Shown: in pieces, positions 17,857 through 27,045 of the stretch
Position numbering within the stretch: the first letter of the stretch is position 1
Layout: the number at the start of each line of letters is the position of its first letter
DNA from: Acetobacter garciniae
Lineage (GTDB): Bacteria > Pseudomonadota > Alphaproteobacteria > Acetobacterales > Acetobacteraceae
Length of the DNA: 64,000 nt
Reading direction: 5' to 3'
Assembly (NCBI RefSeq): GCF_017377735.1
Contig: NZ_JAFVMH010000003.1
Coordinates: 267,498 to 331,497, forward strand
Translations under genes and position numbers: made by a program
The notes under the pieces: generated by a model
Database searches by the model: none
Seen by the model: the letters and a program-made list of their open reading frames with translations, nothing else
Told to the model about the DNA's origin: nothing

Positions 17857-18591
17857 TTACCCTGCGGCGCGCGCAACGTATCTGAGCGTGATATTGTAGC
17901 GCAGTTCGCCCGTCAGGGGGTGGGTTTCATGGCCAAGGGGTTTGATGCCGTGAAAAAAAAGCCGTGCGGGCCCACCCCAGACCACGGCATCGCCGTGGTG
18001 GAGCACAATGCTGCGCACGGCATCCGTCCGCCTGGCCCCGCCCCACTGGAAAACGGCCGACCGGCCCAGCGAGAAGGAGACAACCGGCTGGCTGGTCTCG
18101 CCTTCGTCGCGGTCCTGGTGCAGGCCCATCCGGCTGCCGGGGCCATACCGGTTCAGCAGGGCCGTGTTGGGGGTAAAATCCGCAAAACCGGCCTGGCGTG
18201 CCGCCTGTTCGCCCAGGCTCCGCAGCAGGGGCGGCAAGGCGGGCCATGGCTGGCCGCTGCGCGGGTCGTGGGTGGTGTAGCGATAGCCCGAACGATCCGT
18301 TACCCACACCGCCGCACCGCAGCCGGTCATGGCGGCGGACATAAGGCCACCGCCCGGTGTTTCCATCTGTCGGAACGGCGCAATGGTTGCCACCTGTTCG
18401 ATCAGCCGCAACAGATGTGCCCCCTCCTTGCTGACAAAGCCGGGCAGCAGAACTGCCCCTTCGTCCAGCGCCATGCTGGGCGGTCGCGTATCGGGCAGGC
18501 CAAGAACCATCTGCCCTTGCGACGGGGATATTAGGGGGGAAGGCGGGCTGGATCGCCGGGCGGATGGCGGGCGGCGCGATGGCGGTTTCAT
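17857..18591 (-). CDS. alkB: AlkB-like 2-oxoglutarate/Fe(II) dioxygenase
   Basis: Oxidative demethylase family that repairs N-alkylated bases. The 244-residue protein has NRYGPGSRMGLHQDRDE (iron ligands His and Asp in HQD), ARLFFHGIKPL (third ligand His) and ELRYNITLRY (2-oxoglutarate-binding Arg). Start at 18591 has GGAGG ten bases upstream; an in-frame start further out lacks one. It is alone, without ada or an SOS-like box that I could see. Confidence 0.85.
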   Translation of the reverse strand: MKPPSRRPPSARRSSPPSPLISPSQGQMVLGLPDTRPPSMALDEGAVLLPGFVSKEGAHLLRLIEQVATIAPFRQMETPGGGLMSAAMTGCGAAVWVTDRSGYRYTTHDPRSGQPWPALPPLLRSLGEQAARQAGFADFTPNTALLNRYGPGSRMGLHQDRDEGETSQPVVSFSLGRSAVFQWGGARRTDAVRSIVLHHGDAVVWGGPARLFFHGIKPLGHETHPLTGELRYNITLRYVARAAG

Positions 18592-18896
18592 GGTACAATG
18601 GCCTCCCTTGCTTTCGGGTGTTAGGGGAATGGTAGCCGGCCAGCGTGTGTGCAAGCAGGCGGTGCAACAGGCCAGCGTCCGGCCGGTCATGTTATGCGCC
18701 AGCCTTATCCCCGGCCGGCAACGCCCGGCGCGGGAAGGTGCCGGGGCCCTGCGTGGTTCGGCCCGCCGGTTTGGCCTCGGGCCCGTTATCCTGCTGCGTG
18801 TTATTCTCCGCTACGTTCCACTGGCGCGGTATGGCCCGTACAGTGTAGCATCGGTGCTGTTTTCGTAGCCAGCCCGCAAGGATCTCTCTCATTTCC

Positions 18897-19307
18897 ATGC
18901 TTTTGCCCGTTCAGGACATCATGCTTATCGGCGGCGTGCCTGCTGCTGTCACCGTAAACGCGTCGGGCCGCCTGATGCGCGGCGTGTTCATGGGGCTGAA
19001 TGCCGATGTGGATTTCTACGCCCCTACTCAAAGCGAACTGGCAAGCCAGGGCACCACGGCGCTGGTCGATTTTTTTGCCGTCTGCCGCCGCACGAACCGC
19101 TCGCCCCTCAAGCCCCGTGGGAATGGCCAGCCCGGCTATGTGGTGGAAGATCTGTACAAGGCGCTGGAAGAACCCGCCCGCAGGCGTGGTATAGACCTGT
19201 ACCGTGTTGTCACGGAGCAGGCCCGTGCACTGGACCATGAGCCCACGCCGGGCAGCCGCGACTGGGTGAAGCCGGTGGATGCCGCCCCCATCCTGATCAG
19301 CCTGTAG
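18897..19307 (+). CDS. conserved-looking protein of unknown function
   Basis: Up to 136 residues, soluble, no signal or membrane segment; I do not recognise a family. It begins with a strand-rich VPAAVTVNASGRLMRGVFMG, has SPLKPRGNGQPGYVVEDLYKALEEPARRRG in the middle and ends in PVDAAPILISL. Start at 18897 or the Met nine codons in (18921, with AGGA close by) are both possible. The 305 bp before it, after the divergent alkB, holds no gene. It ends at a bidirectional terminator shared with the symporter gene. Confidence 0.55.
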   Translation: MLLPVQDIMLIGGVPAAVTVNASGRLMRGVFMGLNADVDFYAPTQSELASQGTTALVDFFAVCRRTNRSPLKPRGNGQPGYVVEDLYKALEEPARRRGIDLYRVVTEQARALDHEPTPGSRDWVKPVDAAPILISL

Positions 19308-19343
19308 GGCCCCCCGACACACAGCGTATGACAATCGCGCATG

Positions 19344-19377
19344 AAAAAAGGGGCGGCCTTGCGGCTGCCCCTTTTTT
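19344..19377. terminator. bidirectional intrinsic terminator
   Basis: A 15-bp stem (19344-19358 with 19363-19377, one G-T pair) around the loop TTGC starts with six A and ends in eight T, so it can terminate the rightward gene ending at 19307 and the leftward symporter gene ending at 19403. Confidence 0.9.
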
Positions 19378-19402
19378 TTGCTTGGCCGGGGAAGGGCAGG
19401 TG

Positions 19403-20881
19403 TTACGCCGCTTCCTTGAACAGTTCCGGCTTGGCGGTGCTGGTGCTGCGGGCGGGCCACAGCAGGGAGACCACCAGAACCACCACGATATTGACCACCA
19501 GAGACAGCAGACCGGTGGACACATTGCCCGAGATCAGGCCGAAATGGACCGGGTGAATGGGCTTGAGCCCGTCCATCCAGCACAGCCCCAGCCCGAAGAC
19601 GGAACCGACAAGCCAGCCCGCCAGCATGCCGGGGGATGACAGGCGCAGGGGGGTCAGGCCAAGGATCAGGGCGGGGAAGGTCTGCAGGATGATGACACCG
19701 CCCAGAAGTTGCAGGTCGATCGCGAACTTGGCGTTCAGGAACAGCACGCAAAGCAGTGCGCCGACCTTGACCACGAAAGCCGTGATACGGCTGGCCCGCA
19801 CCGGGTTTTTCTGGGGCGGCAGCAGGTTGCTGGTCACCAGGTTGGCCGCACCAATGGCCATGACGGCGGCAGGCACCAGTGCCCCCACGGCAATGGATGC
19901 CAGGCAGAACCCGGCGAACCATGACGGAAACACCGCCTGGAACAGCAAGGGCACGACAAGCGTGTTGTTGGTGGTGGTAATCCCCGCCGCATGCGCCATG
20001 AAGCCCAGCATGGCGATCAGCCCCAGCACGATCGTGTAGACCGGCAGGTACACCGCGTTCTGGCGGATGGTATCGGCCGAACGTGACGCCAGGATACCGG
20101 TCAGCGTATGGGGGTAAAGGAACGCCGCCAGGGCGGAGGACAGCGCGAGTGTCGCATAGGGCATGCCCTGGCCGGGTTGCAGCACGGCCTGCGGGTGATC
20201 GGCCGTGACCGATGCGAACAGCGCCGCGTAGCCGCCGGTATGCATGGGAATGACCGTAATCGCCACCAGCACGGCGATATAGATCATGATATCCTTGATG
20301 AACGCCGTCAGTGCGGGGGCGTGCAGCCCGCCCATCCACGTATAGGCGGCCAGCGAGATGAAGGCGATGATCAGCGGCAGGTCGCCCGGCAGGCCCAGCG
20401 CCTGCACCACCGTGCGGATGCCGATAAGCTGGAGCGCGATATACGGCATGACCGCGACAAGCCCGGTCAGCGCCACCACGATCTCAAGCGTGCGGCTGTT
20501 GAAGCGCCCGCGAATGATATCGGCCGAGGTGGAATAGCCGTTGGCATGCGCTATTTTCCACAGCTTGGGCATGACGACGAAAATGAACGGGTAGACGATG
20601 ATGGTGTAGGGTAGGGCAAAGAAGCCGTAAGCCCCCACGGCATAGACCAGCGCCGGCACGGCAATGACCGTGTAGGCAGTGTAAAAATCGCCACCCACCA
20701 GGAACCACGTGACCCAGGGGCCGAATTCACGCCCGCCCAGTCCCCATTCTTCCTGCGCGTTGGCGTTTTTGCCGTGACCGCGTGTCAGCCGGCGAATCCA
20801 CTGGATGGATGAGCCGATGACAATGGTGGTTGCGAAAAAGAAGATGAAGACGCCAAGCGCCCACGGATCGATGGTCTTCAT
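19403..20881 (-). CDS. sodium:solute symporter family permease (monocarboxylate-type)
   Basis: 492 residues with about 13 transmembrane segments, LeuT-like fold. Features such as GGREFGPWVTWFLVGGDFYT near the N-terminus, AYTWMGGLHAPALTAFIKD and LASRSADTIRQNAVYLP match the SSS group that includes the monocarboxylate permease MctP. It overlaps a DUF3311 small membrane protein gene by 4 bp, the usual partner of MctP-like transporters. A substrate such as lactate, pyruvate or acetate is likely in an acetic acid bacterium but not shown. Confidence 0.85.
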   Translation of the reverse strand: MKTIDPWALGVFIFFFATTIVIGSSIQWIRRLTRGHGKNANAQEEWGLGGREFGPWVTWFLVGGDFYTAYTVIAVPALVYAVGAYGFFALPYTIIVYPFIFVVMPKLWKIAHANGYSTSADIIRGRFNSRTLEIVVALTGLVAVMPYIALQLIGIRTVVQALGLPGDLPLIIAFISLAAYTWMGGLHAPALTAFIKDIMIYIAVLVAITVIPMHTGGYAALFASVTADHPQAVLQPGQGMPYATLALSSALAAFLYPHTLTGILASRSADTIRQNAVYLPVYTIVLGLIAMLGFMAHAAGITTTNNTLVVPLLFQAVFPSWFAGFCLASIAVGALVPAAVMAIGAANLVTSNLLPPQKNPVRASRITAFVVKVGALLCVLFLNAKFAIDLQLLGGVIILQTFPALILGLTPLRLSSPGMLAGWLVGSVFGLGLCWMDGLKPIHPVHFGLISGNVSTGLLSLVVNIVVVLVVSLLWPARSTSTAKPELFKEAA

Positions 20882-21057
20882 GCGTCACGTCCCTTTTTCC
20901 AGACAATCCAGATCAACGCCGAGGTCACCGGAACCCAGGCGAACTGATACCAGTAGAAAAAAGGGAAGCCGAGCAGGACAGGATCGTGCCGGTCGTACAG
21001 GGGCATCCATAACAAGCCCAAAAAGGGCAGCAGCAGCAGGAGATTGAGATATTTCAT
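20878..21057 (-). CDS. DUF3311 small membrane protein, symporter partner
   Basis: 59 residues with two transmembrane helices (YLNLLLLLPFLGLLWMPL and FAWVPVTSALIWIVW) linked by a loop with PFFYWYQ, the usual DUF3311 layout. The ATG at 21057 has GAGGCGG upstream; a longer in-frame reading has a basic non-family leader. Its stop overlaps the symporter start (ATGA), and these genes normally function as a pair. Confidence 0.85.
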   Translation of the reverse strand: MKYLNLLLLLPFLGLLWMPLYDRHDPVLLGFPFFYWYQFAWVPVTSALIWIVWKKGRDA

Positions 21058-21535
21058 TGCGGAAAACCGCCTCTTTTTGTTCTTTTTATGCTTGACGGAC
21101 AGAGATGACGATGGAATCCGCCGCATGTCAATTACACAATGCGAAATTTACGCAAATGAAAAGGTGGGAGTTGCTTGGGACGGGGTAGTATTTTCTGTTA
21201 TAACGATGTTGTTACAACAATAACCATGTAACGGGCAGGTAGTCCGCGGTTGACCGCCCGCATTCGGGGACCACGGGCCTCCCGCCCCTTTCGGCCAACC
21301 CTGCATGTTCGCGGTGCGGTTGGCGGGCCAGGACCAAGGCCGAGGCCAGGGAACAGGCTGGGTGCAGGTTTCGGGGCGGGATTGGCAGCAGTCCTGCAAC
21401 GCTGCCGGGGCCGCCGGGGCTACCGGAGCACGGCTATGCCATACGCCGCCGCCTGGCACGGTGGGCGGTTGCAGGGGCGTAGGGCCAAGCGTGCCTGACC
21501 GGCCGGCCCGATAGGCGGTAGGGCAGGCCCTGCCG
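21058..21535. promoter_or_regulatory. 478-bp intergenic region with AT-rich promoter part and inverted repeats
   Basis: No convincing gene. The part nearest the symporter operon (21058-21240) is AT-rich and holds two small inverted repeats: GTTATAAC (21197-21204) and TTGTT-AC-AACAA (21209-21220), plausible operators for the leftward DUF3311-symporter transcript. From 21240 to 21535 it is very GC-rich, with no gene or riboswitch I can recognise. Confidence 0.45.
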
Positions 21536-22084
21536 CTAGCGGGCTATGCTGCGGCGGTGGTGTTGCAGCAGGTCGTTCAATTTATCGCTGTACTGGCGGT
21601 AGCTGCCTTCGGGAACGCAGCCCAGTTCTTCCAGCGCCTCCAGATCCGCACCGTGGTTGATCCACTGGTTCGCCTGCCCCGGATCGATGCTCGCGGGCAG
21701 GGCATGGGCCTGGAAAACGACGGGCTCATCCCCGTCTTCCTGCGCGCCGAAGGGCATGAAGCTGTCATCGGCAGGCCTTGCGGTGGGGTCCAGGCTGATC
21801 TGGCCGCACAGAACCTGCTTCTTGTCGGCATTGGTATGGGTGCTCAACTGGCGGAACGTGGCCGTACCGCCAAAATGCGCCACCAGGGATTTCAGCGTGG
21901 CCCGACCAAAGGGGGACGCCGCGGCCTGGCCACTGCCATCCACCACGGTCTGCCCTGGCCCGTTCTGGGTGGCACCCTGGCTTGCCCGGCCGCCATGCGG
22001 CCCGGCGGCAGAGGCCGCATGCCCGTAGCCCAGCGGGGCCCCGAGTCCAGGCAGGATGAAACAAAGAGCCAAAAAGCGTTTCAT
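21536..22084 (-). CDS. secreted protein of unknown function
   Basis: 182 residues with a clear signal peptide (KRFLALCFILPGLGAPLGYGHAASA). The mature part is Gly/Ala/Gln-rich at first, then has SPFGRATLKSLVAHFGGTATFRQLSTHTNADKKQVLCGQI, which looks globular, and a His/Arg-rich end. Only one Cys pair is evident (LCGQI, ELGCVP). I do not recognise the family. It follows anmK in the same direction 94 bp downstream. Confidence 0.65.
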   Translation of the reverse strand: MKRFLALCFILPGLGAPLGYGHAASAAGPHGGRASQGATQNGPGQTVVDGSGQAAASPFGRATLKSLVAHFGGTATFRQLSTHTNADKKQVLCGQISLDPTARPADDSFMPFGAQEDGDEPVVFQAHALPASIDPGQANQWINHGADLEALEELGCVPEGSYRQYSDKLNDLLQHHRRSIAR

Positions 22085-22178
22085 GAGGCAGTTCTTTCCT
22101 GTCTTCGTTCACAGTCTTGCTAGCGCGTGCTGGCAGCGTCGTAAATGGTCCCGAAAAGGGAGTTTTGCAGGGGGCGGC

Positions 22179-23408
22179 CTAGAGAATGCGCCCGCCTTCG
22201 CGCATGCCCCACGGGGTAATGCCCGCACAGGTCAGCTGTCCGCCCCGCAACGGGGTGGGCACGCCGGTGGTGGCGGGCAGGGACAAAGGCAGGCCGCGCA
22301 GGCTGCGAACCGCCAGAAAGCCAAAACATTCGGCCTCCAGCGCGTCACCCTTCCAGCCCAGGTCTTCCACCGGCCGCACAGGCCCCGCCAGGCGCTGGGC
22401 AAGGGCTGCCATAATGGCCGGATTATGCCGCCCGCCCCCGCAGACATACCAGGCCCCGGGCTGTTCGGGCAGGGGTGTTCGGGCCACGGCTTCGGCCGTG
22501 AAGGCGGCAAGGGTGGCTGCCCCGTCAGCGGCATCCAGCCGGGCAATCTGTTCCAACCCTGCATGAAAGCTGAGCCGGTCGAGCGATTTGGGGGGTGGTG
22601 CGGCAAAGAACGGGTGCGCCATCAGGGCTGCCAGGCTGGGGCCGTGCACCGTGCCGCGGGCGGCCAGCGCGCCGTCCCTGTCGTAGGGCTGGCCGGTATG
22701 GCGCTGTGTCCAGTCATCGAGCAGGGCGTTGCCCGGCCCGGTATCGCAGGCCCAGACATGCCCCGTCGCCCCCAGCAGTGTCAGATTGGCCACCCCGCCG
22801 ATATTGAGAACCGCGACCGGCCCCGGCCGGCCTTGCAGCAACGCCGCGTGATATAGCGGGGCCAGCGGCGCGCCTTGCCCCCCGGCCTGCACATCCGCAC
22901 TGCGGAAGTCATGCACCACAGGCAGGCCCGTGGAGGCGGACAGCCGGGCGGCATCGCCAATCTGCCACGTGCGGCCATGCTGCCCCATGGGCGGTTCGTC
23001 CTGCCGGGCGGCGCAGGGCGTAGCAGGCGACTGCTCCCGCGCAGACTCGCATGCATGGGCCCCATCACGCCCCCCTTCGGGCCGGGCCGCTGGGCCGGGG
23101 GCGTGCAGGATGGTCTGGCCATGAAAACCTACGACATCCGCCACCATGTCGGGTGCTGCCGCGCGGATCAGCCTGACCGCCTGGGCGTGGATATCGGTTA
23201 CCTCCCGCTCGATCTCCAGAACCTGCGCCGATTGCGCGGTCAGGTGCGGGGCCTCGTCCAGCAGGGCGCGCAGGCGGGTGCGCAAGCCGGGCGGGTAGGG
23301 CACGGTCAGCGACGGGCCGTGCGCGAACACGCAAGCCCCATCCGTTCGCACCAGGGCCGCATCCACACCGTCAAGCGATGTGCCGCTCATCAGCCCTATG
23401 GCGTTCAT
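22179..23408 (-). CDS. anmK: anhydro-N-acetylmuramic acid kinase
   Basis: Phosphorylates and opens 1,6-anhydro-MurNAc during cell-wall recycling, giving MurNAc-6-P. The 409-residue protein begins with the hallmark NAIGLMSGTSLDGVDAALV, then VGFHGQTILHAP, HDFRSADVQAGGQGAPLAP, NIGGVANLTLL, CDTGPGNALLD and VCGGGRHNPAIM. The start at 23408 places the first motif at residue 2; an earlier in-frame codon gives an unlikely leader. An insert of about 35 residues between HAPGPAA and RTWQIGD is longer than I would expect. Confidence 0.92.
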   Translation of the reverse strand: MNAIGLMSGTSLDGVDAALVRTDGACVFAHGPSLTVPYPPGLRTRLRALLDEAPHLTAQSAQVLEIEREVTDIHAQAVRLIRAAAPDMVADVVGFHGQTILHAPGPAARPEGGRDGAHACESAREQSPATPCAARQDEPPMGQHGRTWQIGDAARLSASTGLPVVHDFRSADVQAGGQGAPLAPLYHAALLQGRPGPVAVLNIGGVANLTLLGATGHVWACDTGPGNALLDDWTQRHTGQPYDRDGALAARGTVHGPSLAALMAHPFFAAPPPKSLDRLSFHAGLEQIARLDAADGAATLAAFTAEAVARTPLPEQPGAWYVCGGGRHNPAIMAALAQRLAGPVRPVEDLGWKGDALEAECFGFLAVRSLRGLPLSLPATTGVPTPLRGGQLTCAGITPWGMREGGRIL

Positions 23409-23440
23409 CCGGGCGTGGGGTTGAATGTCCAACGCGGGCC

Positions 23441-23809
23441 TCAGGGTGCGGCCGGGGCGTCCAGCCCGGTCCAGACCTGCCCGCTTGTTGCATCCCACAG
23501 GACCAGCCTGTCGCCACGCGGGCCGCCGATATGCAGGGCCAGCACATTGTCACGCACGCGGGTGGTGCTGAGCACGCGCTCCCCCGTGCCAAGGGACAGA
23601 TGAGCGGCAGCCGGGGGAACCTCAGCCCTGGATGGCTCCATGCGGGGGGTATCCACCAGCGGCACGGTGGCAGTCGTGGGGGCGTGCGGGGCGTTCATGC
23701 GGTGAAGGATCACGCCGACCAGCCCGGCCGTGCCCAGCACGATCAGCACGCCCATGCCAATGACGGCCGCCATCAGCGCCTTGGGGGTTTTATATTCCTG
23801 CTGTTCCAT
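23441..23809 (-). CDS. small membrane-anchored protein, DUF6476-like
   Basis: 122 residues: a short polar head (MEQQEYKTPKALM), one transmembrane helix (AAVIGMGVLIVLGTAGLVGVIL), then a Pro/Thr linker and a small C-terminal domain with LSLGTGERVLSTTRVRDNVLALHIG and RLVLWDATSGQVW. The head and helix match the alphaproteobacterial DUF6476 family as I remember it. It starts just after the pdxJ stop and ends 32 bp before anmK, so pdxJ, this gene and anmK probably share a transcript. Confidence 0.7.
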   Translation of the reverse strand: MEQQEYKTPKALMAAVIGMGVLIVLGTAGLVGVILHRMNAPHAPTTATVPLVDTPRMEPSRAEVPPAAAHLSLGTGERVLSTTRVRDNVLALHIGGPRGDRLVLWDATSGQVWTGLDAPAAP

Positions 23810-23810
23810 G

Positions 23811-24530
23811 TCAGGCCGCACCGTGGGCGATGCGGCGTTGCATTTCCGCGATAACGGCGGGCAGCCCGTCAAAAATGGCCTGCCCGATCAGGAAATGCCC
23901 GATATTGAGTTCCCGGACTTCCGGCACGGCGGCAATGGGGCCCACGTTTTCGAAAGTCAGCCCGTGTCCGGCATGCACCTCCAGCCCCAGTGCAGCGGCC
24001 TGGGTGGCACCTGCACGCAGCCTTGCCAGTTCGTTCAAGCGCCCTTCGGCATAAGCACCGGTGTGCAGTTCCACCACCTGCGCGCCCGTTTGCGCGGCGG
24101 CGGTAATCTGCGTGGGATCGGCATCGATAAACAGTGAGACGCGAATACCCGCCCCCGCCAGCGCTTTCACCCTGGGGGTCAGGGAGAGCATCTGCCCCGC
24201 CGCGTCCAGCCCGCCTTCGGTCGTCAGTTCCGCCCGGCGTTCGGGCACGATGCAGCAGGCATGGGGGGCCAGGCCCAGGGCAATGCCCACCATTTCGTCC
24301 GTTGCGGCCATTTCCATGTTCAGGGGGGCGGCGATTTCGGCCTTCAGGCGGTGCAGGTCCGCATCGCGGATATGGCGGCGGTCTTCGCGCAGATGCGCGG
24401 TAATGCCATCCGCCCCGGCCTGTATGGCCAGCAGCGCGGCGGCCACGGGGTCGGGGTGCTGGCCGCCCCGCGCGTTGCGCAGGGTTGCGACGTGGTCGAT
24501 ATTCACGCCAAGCCTGATAGGCGGTCTCAT
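23811..24530 (-). CDS. pdxJ: pyridoxine 5'-phosphate synthase
   Basis: Condenses 1-deoxyxylulose-5-phosphate with 3-amino-2-oxopropyl phosphate to pyridoxine 5'-phosphate. The 239-residue TIM barrel shows [91 protein letters not shown] and [17 protein letters not shown]. The enzyme for the preceding step, PdxA, is encoded 86 bp upstream on the same strand. Confidence 0.95.
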   Translation of the reverse strand: MRPPIRLGVNIDHVATLRNARGGQHPDPVAAALLAIQAGADGITAHLREDRRHIRDADLHRLKAEIAAPLNMEMAATDEMVGIALGLAPHACCIVPERRAELTTEGGLDAAGQMLSLTPRVKALAGAGIRVSLFIDADPTQITAAAQTGAQVVELHTGAYAEGRLNELARLRAGATQAAALGLEVHAGHGLTFENVGPIAAVPEVRELNIGHFLIGQAIFDGLPAVIAEMQRRIAHGAA

Positions 24531-24616
24531 GCAGGGGTCCTTATGCTGGCGGTCTTATCAAAGGGACGGTTTCGCGGGGTGCGGCGCAGGGTGCGGGCAG
24601 CACCTTACGCAGCTTT

Positions 24617-25606
24617 CTATACCGGGTGGGCCGTACTGGCCGCCCGCCTGTTGTCGGCCAGTCTGGCGGCCAGATGCAAGGCCGCGCACAGGCTGGACGG
24701 GTCGGCCTTGCCCTGCCCCGCGATATCGAAGGCCGTGCCATGATCGGGCGACGTGCGGATAATGGGCAGCCCCAGCGTGACATTCACCCCCTCATCCATT
24801 TCCAGCGTCTTGATCGGGATCAGCGCCTGGTCATGGTACATGCACAAGGCGGCGTCGTACCGGCTGCGGGCCTGGGGCGTGAACAGGGTATCGGCGGGCA
24901 GGGGGCCTGTTACGTCCAGCCCTTCGGCGCGCAGGATCTCGATGGCGGGGATAATGATATCCAGCTCCTCCCGCCCCATCAGCCCGCCTTCCCCCGCATG
25001 GGGGTTCAAACCCGCCACCGTCAGGCGGGGCGGGGCCAGCAGCCCGAAATCGCGCGCAAGCCCACGGGCCACGGTGCGCGCGGTGCGTACGATCAGCTCG
25101 GTATTAAGCTGGTCCAGCGCCTTGCGCAGGGCCACGTGTACCGTCACCGGCACCACCCGCAGGGACGGGCCCGCCAGCATCATCACATCCTGGCCCGGCA
25201 CGCCGCACAGTTCCGCCAGGAAACTGGTATGGCCAGGATGGGTGAAATCCGCACTTTGCACCACATCCTTGCTGATGGGGTTGGTGACGACGGCACTGGC
25301 CTGCCCGCGCAATGCCAGGTCCACCCCCATGCGGATACTGTCCAGAATGGCCGGCCCGTTCCGCCGGTCCGGCTTGCCGGGAATGGCGGGGGCAACCAGT
25401 GGCAACGGCAGGACGGGCACCGCATGGCCGAACACCGCACCGGCCTGCGCCAGGTCGTGTATGGGCTGCACGGGGGCGTGGGCAGCCAGCAGGCCGGGGT
25501 CTCCGATCCAGGCAAAGGCCGGGCCCCCCTTATGCAGGGCATGCCAGCTCTTGCCCGTAATTTCGGGGCCGATGCCCGAAGGATCGCCCTGGGTCAGGAC
25601 CAGCAT
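24617..25606 (-). CDS. pdxA: 4-hydroxythreonine-4-phosphate dehydrogenase
   Basis: Oxidises 4-phosphohydroxy-L-threonine with NAD in the DXP-dependent vitamin B6 pathway. The 329-residue protein has LTQGDPSGIGPEI at the start, VVTNPISKDVV, FTHPGHTSFLAE (metal-binding His), GLNPHAGEGGLMG (second His), ALCMYHDQALIPIK (third His) and RTSPDHGTAFDIAG. The ATG at 25606 has GGAG about ten bases upstream. Together with pdxJ it makes the two committed steps. Confidence 0.95.
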   Translation of the reverse strand: MLVLTQGDPSGIGPEITGKSWHALHKGGPAFAWIGDPGLLAAHAPVQPIHDLAQAGAVFGHAVPVLPLPLVAPAIPGKPDRRNGPAILDSIRMGVDLALRGQASAVVTNPISKDVVQSADFTHPGHTSFLAELCGVPGQDVMMLAGPSLRVVPVTVHVALRKALDQLNTELIVRTARTVARGLARDFGLLAPPRLTVAGLNPHAGEGGLMGREELDIIIPAIEILRAEGLDVTGPLPADTLFTPQARSRYDAALCMYHDQALIPIKTLEMDEGVNVTLGLPIIRTSPDHGTAFDIAGQGKADPSSLCAALHLAARLADNRRAASTAHPV

Positions 25607-25935
25607 GCCGCATCTCCACATCAGGTGCCCCATCTTCGGGGTAGGACGGGCAAGAAAACCTCAGAAAAAGGCTGGCGTAAAGGTGCCCGGGAACGGGTGC
25701 GCCAGATTGGGCCACGCCGGGCCGGACCATCTGCACCGCCCGGAGCGCAGGGCCTGACCGGTTTGCGGCTATGAAGCAGGCATGGCGGCGGCCCATCGCG
25801 TGCGGGATCATGCAGCGGGCTGCGGGTAAATTCTCTACAGGCCTGTTTTTTCATGCGTTCGGGGCGCAGGGTCGGTATGATGCAGCGGCGGCGATCCGCC
25901 TTGTTCTTTAAGACCGATAAGGCTACGAGTGTGGC
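25607..25935. promoter_or_regulatory. 329-bp divergent intergenic region between pdxA and the lapA-like gene
   Basis: No gene supported. It must contain promoters for both directions. A small hairpin GGCGG-CGAT-CCGCC (25887-25900) followed by TTGTTCTTT lies 36 bp before the lapA-like start and could be an attenuator or just part of the leader. Confidence 0.35.
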
Positions 25936-26322
25936 ATGATCAGGCTTGTTATTGTTGTTCCGTTCCTGCTGGCGCTTGTTGTTTTCAGCGCCAGTAATCA
26001 GGACCCGCTGGATATGTGGCTGCTGACCTATAGCTGGAAAAGCTCGGCCGGGGTTCTGGCGCTGCTGGTGGCGGCCCTGGCCTTCCTGCTTGGGGCGTTC
26101 TGCCTGTGGGTGGTGGAACTGCGCCAGCGCCGCCGCGCGCGCAAGGCGGAACAGCAGGTCCGGGAATTGCAGGCCCAGCTTGCCCAGGTCCAGGCCCAGT
26201 TGCAGGCACAACTGCAAGCGCAGATGCAGACCTTCGCACCACCGGGCCCCCAAGGGGCCGACGGGCAGCCTTTGTCTTCGGCACCCGTGATCACGCCAGG
26301 TGGAAGCGTGACCCATGACTGA
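25936..26322 (+). CDS. LapA family (DUF1049) inner-membrane protein
   Basis: 128 residues: two transmembrane helices (VIVVPFLLALVVFSASNQD and SSAGVLALLVAALAFLLGAFCLWVV) joined by the short loop with WLLTYSW, then a basic stretch and a Gln-rich coiled coil (AEQQVRELQAQLAQVQAQLQ). This is the LapA/YciS layout, linked in E. coli to lipopolysaccharide assembly. It overlaps pyrF by 8 bp, so translation is coupled. Confidence 0.8.
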   Translation: MIRLVIVVPFLLALVVFSASNQDPLDMWLLTYSWKSSAGVLALLVAALAFLLGAFCLWVVELRQRRRARKAEQQVRELQAQLAQVQAQLQAQLQAQMQTFAPPGPQGADGQPLSSAPVITPGGSVTHD

Positions 26323-27043
26323 CGGCGTTCAGACTGATGGCGCACGCCGCACGGGGCTGATTGTCGCACTCGATACGCAAAGCCCCGCGCAGGCCCGGCA
26401 ATGGGCGACGCAGGTTGGCGCGGCCGCAGGAATGCTCAAGCTGGGTATGGAATTCGCCTATGCCGCGGGCTTTGGTGCCGTGGCCGAGGTGGCGGCGGCG
26501 CGCCCGATCTTTCTTGACCTCAAGCTGCACGATATTCCCAACACAGTGGCCTCTGCCATCAAGGCGCTGTCCTATCTGCGGCCGCGCATGCTCACCCTGC
26601 ATGCCAGCGGCGGCCAGGCGATGATGGAGGCTGCCCGCAAGGCCTGTGACGAGGCATTTCCCCAAGGCGCGCGACCCGTGCTGTTGGCGGTGACGGTGCT
26701 GACCAGCATGGATGACCAGGGCCTGGCGGCGATAGGTGTCGCTGACGGCACGGCGGCTCAGGTCGGGCGGCTGGGCAGGATCGCTGTGCGTTCGGGCATG
26801 GATGGGCTGGTCTGTTCCGCACAGGAACTGACCCTGCTGCGTGATGCGTTGGGGGAGACGCCGGTTCTCGTCACCCCCGGTATTCGCCCCGCCGGGGCCA
26901 GCAAGGGCGATCAGAAACGGGTCATGACCCCGGCACAGGCGCGTGCCGCCGGGGCGGACTGGATCGTGGTGGGCCGGCCCATTACCCAGGCGGCCGATCC
27001 GGGCGCTGCTGCTGCTGCCATTGCGGCTGAACTGGCTGGCTGA
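26315..27043 (+). CDS. pyrF: orotidine 5'-phosphate decarboxylase
   Basis: Last step of UMP synthesis. The 242-residue TIM barrel has LIVALDTQSPAQA, FLDLKLHDIPNTVASAI with the catalytic Asp-x-Lys-x-x-Asp set, VTVLTSMDD, GLVCSAQE, LVTPGIRP, KRVMTPAQARAAGADWIVVGRPI. It starts within the end of the lapA-like gene and is followed after 2 bp by trpF, so the three form one operon. Confidence 0.95.
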   Translation: MTDGVQTDGARRTGLIVALDTQSPAQARQWATQVGAAAGMLKLGMEFAYAAGFGAVAEVAAARPIFLDLKLHDIPNTVASAIKALSYLRPRMLTLHASGGQAMMEAARKACDEAFPQGARPVLLAVTVLTSMDDQGLAAIGVADGTAAQVGRLGRIAVRSGMDGLVCSAQELTLLRDALGETPVLVTPGIRPAGASKGDQKRVMTPAQARAAGADWIVVGRPITQAADPGAAAAAIAAELAG

Positions 27044-27045
27044 GC

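Noticed and set aside
21240..21535. Cobalamin or other riboswitch in the GC-rich gap
   Set aside because: No B12-box-like core or recognised conserved element could be found by reading either strand.
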